This document shows, one piece after another, positions 35,684 to 38,913 of a stretch of 38,913 bases of DNA. The DNA is from Clostridiales bacterium (GTDB lineage: Bacteria > Bacillota > Clostridia > Christensenellales > CAG-138). Made by a program: the position numbers and the translations under genes. Every line of letters starts with the position of its first letter. The first letter of the stretch is position 1. The stretch spans positions 1-38,913 of the forward strand of contig JAISXK010000087.1 of NCBI GenBank assembly GCA_031270585.1, in the 5' to 3' direction. Below the pieces are notes generated by a model, which was not told the origin of the DNA, ran no database searches, and saw only the letters and a program-made list of their open reading frames with translations.

Positions 35684-37666
35684 ATGGGCGCGATGCACAA
35701 CTCGCTTTTGCTGCGTTTTCGCAACCCGCAGGGCCCGCTTGAAACGGGCGGCGAAACAAAAATAGCCATATATTTAAGCGATGAGCTGCAACACGCAAGT
35801 GTATCGCTTTGCGTGTGGGCGCAAAACGGGCGGCGCGTCATCCCCATGCTGCGGGAGGCGGGGTTTCGCAGCGCATGGTACCACGCCATTTTGCGGGCGA
35901 CGGATACACCGGGCCTTATGTGGTACCATTTTATCATCGAGCAACCGGGCAAGGCCGCGCTTTTTTACGGCGCAAACCACGGCTGTGGCGCGCTTTGCGA
36001 GGGCGATCCGCCGGGTTACCAGATTACCGTTTACCGGAAGGGTTTTCAAACGCCGCGATGGTTCCGCGAAGGCGTCATGTATCAAATCTTTCCCGACAGG
36101 TTTAAAAAAAGCGGCCAAAACATACAAAACGCCGCGTACCACCGGGCGCTTGGCAGGGATATCACCCTGCATAACGATTGGAATGAACCGCCCTGCCATA
36201 CGCCCCGTGCGGGACAGGCGCATTACACCCCCACGGATTTTTTTGGCGGAGACCTTGCGGGCATAAAAAGCGCGTTGCCGTATCTCAAGGCGTTGGGGGT
36301 TACGTGCATCTACCTGAACCCCGTGTTTGAAAGCGGATCCAACCACCGGTACGACACGGCGAATTATAAAAAAATTGATCCGCTGCTGGGCAGCGAAGCG
36401 TCGCTCAAAGCGCTTGCCGCCGCCGCAAAAAGGTTGGGTATACGGCTTATGCTGGACGGCGTGTTTTCTCATACGGGGGCGGACAGCGTGTATTTTAACA
36501 AATATGGCCGCTATCCCGGCGAAGGCGCCTACCAGACGGAAACGTCCCCTTACCGCAGCTGGTACAAATTCGATGAGGAAAACGCCGGCTACGGCATATG
36601 GTGGGGCTTCCCGGAACTGCCCGAAGTGAACGAACGCAACGCGGGATATGAAGCGTTTATCATCACCGGCAAAGATAGCGTTATCCGCCATTGGGCGAAG
36701 GCCGGCGCTACCAGCTGGCGGCTGGATGTGGCCGACGAACTGCCCGACGCGTTTATAAAAAAGCTATACGCAAACGTAAAGGCCATAGACGCGCAGGGCG
36801 TGGTGCTGGGCGAAGTGTGGGAGGACGCGTCCAACAAGGAAGCCTATGGCGAGCGCCGGCAATACGTATATGGCGATGAACTGGACAGCGTGATGAATTA
36901 CCCCTTCCGGCAAGCGGTGCTGGATTATCTCTTGGGGGCCGGTACGGCGCAATCGCTGAATTTCACATTGCAGTGCCAGCGGGAAAACTATCCCAAGCCC
37001 TTTTATTACGCGCTGATGAATATGCTCTCCACTCACGACAGCGTGCGCGCGCTCACGGCTTTGGGCGGCGCGCCCGGACGGGATGCGCTAAGCCGCGAGG
37101 CACAGGCAGACTTTCAACTGACGGCGGATATGCTTCAGCTTGCGCATAAACGCTTTTTGATCGCCACCGCCATACAGATGGCGGCGCCCGGCGTTCCGGG
37201 TATTTACTACGGCGATGAGGCCGGCATGACCGGCATGGCAGACCCCTTTAACAGGGGCGCCTATCCTTGGGGAAGAGAAGATAAGACGCTTTTAGCGGCC
37301 GTCACCGCGTATGCGGCGGCACGCGGCGGTAGCGCCGCCATGCGCGGCGGCTTTTGCCGTATGGGCGCGATAGGCAACGATATATTTGTTATCGCGCGGT
37401 ATACGGCGGGTGGGCGGGACGCTTTTTTAAATAAGGCCGGCGAAAGCGCCGCCATACTGCTTTGCAACCGTGCGGAACAACCGCAGCGCGCGCTCTTTTG
37501 CCCGGATGATTTTATGGAGGGGCCCGACGCCAATGTGCCGCTCAACCCCTGCGGCGCCTGGCGGGACGCGCGCACAGGCAAAACGTATATCTGCGGCGGC
37601 ATATTCGACCTGGAACTGCCGCCGCTTTCAGCCAGCCTGCTCATAAAGAGAAGCGGCCCGGAATAA
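35684..37666 (+). CDS. GH13 alpha-glucosidase/neopullulanase-like enzyme
   Basis: About 660 residues. An N-terminal beta-sandwich (1-125) leads into the (beta/alpha)8 barrel beginning REGVMYQIFPDRF. Catalytic residues: Asp348 in TSWRLDVADEL, Glu377 in VVLGEVWED, Asp452 in LSTHDSVRAL; DGVFSHTG is conserved region I. It acts on alpha-glucan oligosaccharides, cutting alpha-1,4 or alpha-1,6 bonds; exact specificity cannot be told. No signal peptide appears with the start at 35684, so it is cytosolic and could work with GlgP. The track's 51 extra residues include the promoter and are not supported. The ATGs at 35684 and 35693 are close; AAAGGA is 12 bases from the first. Confidence 0.9.
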   Translation: MGAMHNSLLLRFRNPQGPLETGGETKIAIYLSDELQHASVSLCVWAQNGRRVIPMLREAGFRSAWYHAILRATDTPGLMWYHFIIEQPGKAALFYGANHGCGALCEGDPPGYQITVYRKGFQTPRWFREGVMYQIFPDRFKKSGQNIQNAAYHRALGRDITLHNDWNEPPCHTPRAGQAHYTPTDFFGGDLAGIKSALPYLKALGVTCIYLNPVFESGSNHRYDTANYKKIDPLLGSEASLKALAAAAKRLGIRLMLDGVFSHTGADSVYFNKYGRYPGEGAYQTETSPYRSWYKFDEENAGYGIWWGFPELPEVNERNAGYEAFIITGKDSVIRHWAKAGATSWRLDVADELPDAFIKKLYANVKAIDAQGVVLGEVWEDASNKEAYGERRQYVYGDELDSVMNYPFRQAVLDYLLGAGTAQSLNFTLQCQRENYPKPFYYALMNMLSTHDSVRALTALGGAPGRDALSREAQADFQLTADMLQLAHKRFLIATAIQMAAPGVPGIYYGDEAGMTGMADPFNRGAYPWGREDKTLLAAVTAYAAARGGSAAMRGGFCRMGAIGNDIFVIARYTAGGRDAFLNKAGESAAILLCNRAEQPQRALFCPDDFMEGPDANVPLNPCGAWRDARTGKTYICGGIFDLELPPLSASLLIKRSGPE

Positions 37667-37709
37667 CGACGTATACGCGTGTTTATAGAGTACAAAAAGA
37701 GGGTAGATT

Positions 37710-38144
37710 ATGTTTAACGGACGATATGGGAACGACAATTTGAACCGAACGCTGTGTATGGCGGCGTTTATACTGGTAACGCTTAACGCCATAATAAGCG
37801 TTTTCGCGCGGGATTCGGCGTTGCGCATGGTGCTGCTGCCGGTGGGGTTTTCCTTGTTCGCCTTTGCGGTCTTTCGCATGTTATCGCGCAATATAAACAC
37901 GCGTAAAAAGGAGAACGAAAATTTTTTGCGCATGAGCATGCCGCTCAGAACCCGCTTTTACGCATGGCGCGACAAGGCGCCGCGCGCGCAGCGGACCGGG
38001 AAGAACCCAACATTCAGCGATATGCGCAAGTACAAATATTTTTCCTGCACGCAATGCGCGCAAAGGCTGCGCGTACCGCGCAAAAAGGGCAAGCTGCTCG
38101 TTACTTGCAGCCGTTGCGGAAACAAATTTGAGATAAAATCATGA
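37710..38144 (+). CDS. Two-helix membrane protein with C-terminal zinc ribbon
   Basis: 144 residues. Two hydrophobic helices at residues 15-60 (CMAAFILVTLNAIISVF; VLLPVGFSLFAFAVFRML) are followed by a basic linker of about 50 residues and a C-terminal zinc ribbon with two CxxC pairs (FSCTQCAQRLRVP, TCSRCGNKFEI). The ribbon is probably cytosolic and could bind nucleic acid or protein; no named family known to me. GAGGG precedes the ATG. It starts 43 bases after the GH13 gene and 19 bases before a DUF1858 gene, so it may belong to the same transcript. Confidence 0.75.
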   Translation: MFNGRYGNDNLNRTLCMAAFILVTLNAIISVFARDSALRMVLLPVGFSLFAFAVFRMLSRNINTRKKENENFLRMSMPLRTRFYAWRDKAPRAQRTGKNPTFSDMRKYKYFSCTQCAQRLRVPRKKGKLLVTCSRCGNKFEIKS

Positions 38145-38163
38145 TATAAGGGAGAATACTACA

Positions 38164-38382
38164 ATGCGGGTAACAAAGGAAATGACCATTGCGAATATAT
38201 TGAATATGGACGAGGGCATCGCCGATATCCTGATGAGCGCCGGCATGCATTGCCTTGGCTGCGCAATGGCCCACGGTGAAGACTTGGGGCAGGCGTGCGC
38301 CGTGCATGGCATTGACGCGAATGAGATGGTCGCAAATATAAATATGTATTTGGAGGATCAGGAGAACCGGGCTAAAGTATAG
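38164..38382 (+). CDS. DUF1858 (ScdA_N-like) protein
   Basis: 72 residues. MTIANILNMDEGIADILMSAGMHCLGCAMAHGEDLGQAC matches DUF1858, a small helical domain with CxxC (Cys-Leu-Gly-Cys, near residue 32), common in anaerobes next to hybrid-cluster or redox proteins. Its role is not known; the cysteines suggest redox or metal binding. GGGAG is nine bases before the ATG. Rubredoxin follows 25 bases later, which supports a role in electron transfer or oxidative-stress defence (inference). Confidence 0.9.
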   Translation: MRVTKEMTIANILNMDEGIADILMSAGMHCLGCAMAHGEDLGQACAVHGIDANEMVANINMYLEDQENRAKV

Positions 38383-38406
38383 TTTGATGGAAGGAGGTTT
38401 GGGTTC

Positions 38407-38562
38407 ATGAAATACGTATGCAAGATATGCGGTTACGAGTACGACCCCGCCGCCGGCGACCCTGATAATGGCGTCGCGCCGGGCACGCCGTTCGAGTCGC
38501 TGCCGGATGATTGGGCTTGCCCCATCTGCGGCGTGGGCAAGGATGAATTTGAACAGGCTTAA
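38407..38562 (+). CDS. Rubredoxin
   Basis: 51 residues, too short for the ORF track; translated by hand. [17 protein letters not shown] and [13 protein letters not shown] give the two CxxCG knuckles that hold one iron; [16 protein letters not shown] is typical. It is a small cytosolic electron carrier (about 6 kDa), passing electrons to rubrerythrin or superoxide reductase in anaerobes. AGGAGG is nine bases before the ATG. It is the last gene of the DUF1858-rubredoxin unit, followed by stacked hairpins. Confidence 0.97.
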   Translation: MKYVCKICGYEYDPAAGDPDNGVAPGTPFESLPDDWACPICGVGKDEFEQA

Positions 38563-38597
38563 ACAAAGGTACGCCTCACGCTAAACACCCATAAAAC

Positions 38598-38678
38598 CGG
38601 GCCGTGTGGATAAGCATTGAAAACGTTTATCGATACGGCCCGAACCTTTCGGGGTTTTGCGCCTCCCCGCGTTCGGGG
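38598..38678 (+). terminator. Stacked hairpins after rubredoxin
   Basis: Hairpin 1: cgggccgt (38598-38605) with acggcccg (38635-38642), plus an inner gataa/ttatc stem. Hairpin 2: cccgaa (38639-38644) with ttcggg (38648-38653), followed by gtttt. It shares four bases with hairpin 1, so the two compete. Hairpin 3: ccccg (38665-38669) with cgggg (38674-38678), then an AT-rich run with ttttt. Most likely tandem termination. Confidence 0.6.
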
Positions 38679-38779
38679 ATATGTATTTTTATTCACCCTA
38701 TCCGCGTGGCGATACAATCCCATCATATCGTAACCAATCCAATCAACCACATTGGGAATAGGGCGATTAGCTTTCTTTA

Positions 38780-38808
38780 TTGACGGGCGGCGGCCAAAAA
38801 GGTACACT
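38780..38808 (+). promoter_or_regulatory. Sigma-A-type promoter for patB
   Basis: TTGACG, 17-base spacer, TACACT. It lies about 34 bases before the ATG at 38842. Confidence 0.7.
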
Positions 38809-38841
38809 CTTGTTAACATATGTTGATGGGGGATGCCGGCC

Positions 38842-38913
38842 ATGCGGTATTCGTTTGATAAAGAGATAGACCGCAACAATACATCCAGTATGAAGTGGGA
38901 TTTTAAAGCCGCC
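38842..38913 (+). CDS. patB: PatB/MalY-type PLP aminotransferase (5' end only)
   Basis: Only the first 24 codons are in the window: RYSFDKEIDRNNTSSMKWDF. The FDxxIDRxNTxSxKWD pattern is the N-terminus of the MalY/PatB family, PLP enzymes with cystathionine beta-lyase (C-S lyase) activity. GGGGGAT lies about seven bases before the ATG. Only the N-terminal arm is seen, so the active-site lysine cannot be checked; the family call rests on this short but characteristic stretch and the well-placed promoter and ribosome site. Confidence 0.8.
   Translation, partial: MRYSFDKEIDRNNTSSMKWDFKAA

Noticed and set aside
35774-36691. 305-aa minus-strand ORF
   Set aside because: Shadow of the GH13 gene.
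38605-38613. Perfect DnaA box (TTATCCACA on the minus strand) inside a hairpin; another at about 9857 in tsaD
   Set aside because: Single 9-mers are expected by chance about 0.3 times in a window this size, and there is no cluster or AT-rich unwinding region beside them.
38559-38879. 106-aa minus-strand ORF after rubredoxin
   Set aside because: Crosses stacked hairpins and the patB promoter and start; no ribosome site or family match.

Overview
The window looks like chromosomal DNA of a spore-forming, strictly anaerobic Clostridia-type Firmicute with moderately high GC. This rests on spoIIR, a SpoIID-domain protein, FloA/NfeD, a split chromate transporter, rubredoxin with a DUF1858 protein, and the Firmicute order rpmH-rnpA-yidD-yidC-jag-mnmE. 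The exact family (an uncultured gut Christensenellales- or Oscillospirales-like lineage) is inference only. I see no tRNA or rRNA genes, insertion sequences, prophage or CRISPR array.

Left part (1-13.8 kb, mostly minus strand): a truncated type IIA topoisomerase B subunit (parE-like) and an EamA transporter with its own promoter. Next comes a compact unit: a YheO-type PAS/HTH regulator, the M20 hydrolase ygeY and the knotted carbamoyltransferase ygeW, the last two translationally coupled. Then follow a 905-residue SpoIID/six-SH3 secreted protein, ychF, an unknown membrane-anchored protein on the plus strand, tsaD, a TIGR01906 membrane protein and glycogen phosphorylase.

Middle (13.9-20.2 kb, plus strand): NfeD, a small zinc-ribbon membrane protein, FloA and a disordered membrane-anchored protein form a membrane-microdomain module. 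It is followed by a PIG-V-type glycosyltransferase, a two-gene chromate transporter and spoIIR. On the minus strand, 20.3-25.0 kb holds a DUF1292 protein with an extreme Asp/Glu run, then mnmE, jag, yidC, yidD, rnpA and rpmH (transcribed from rpmH towards mnmE). A terminator-like hairpin lies between rpmH and rnpA.

Right part (25.6 kb to the end, all plus strand): murC, a tandem HD / degenerate HD-GYP protein, secA, prfB with a programmed +1 frameshift, and a three-gene set of HSL-family esterase, condensation-fold acyltransferase and zinc-ribbon DUF6320 membrane protein. Then come a GH13 glucosidase, a zinc-ribbon membrane protein, DUF1858, rubredoxin and the start of a PatB/MalY aminotransferase. 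Gene polarity diverges at the 584-bp gap between rpmH and murC, where many Firmicutes have dnaA and the origin, but dnaA and DnaA-box clusters are absent here.

The best candidates for undescribed biology are the esterase/acyltransferase/DUF6320 triad, the reduced PAS regulator-ygeY-ygeW unit without its usual partners, the recurring zinc-ribbon plus membrane-helix proteins, and the unusual sequence before the prfB frameshift site. Several genes run past or were missed by the ORF track: parE and patB (cut by the window edges), rpmH and rubredoxin (too short), and the prfB N-terminus (other frame).
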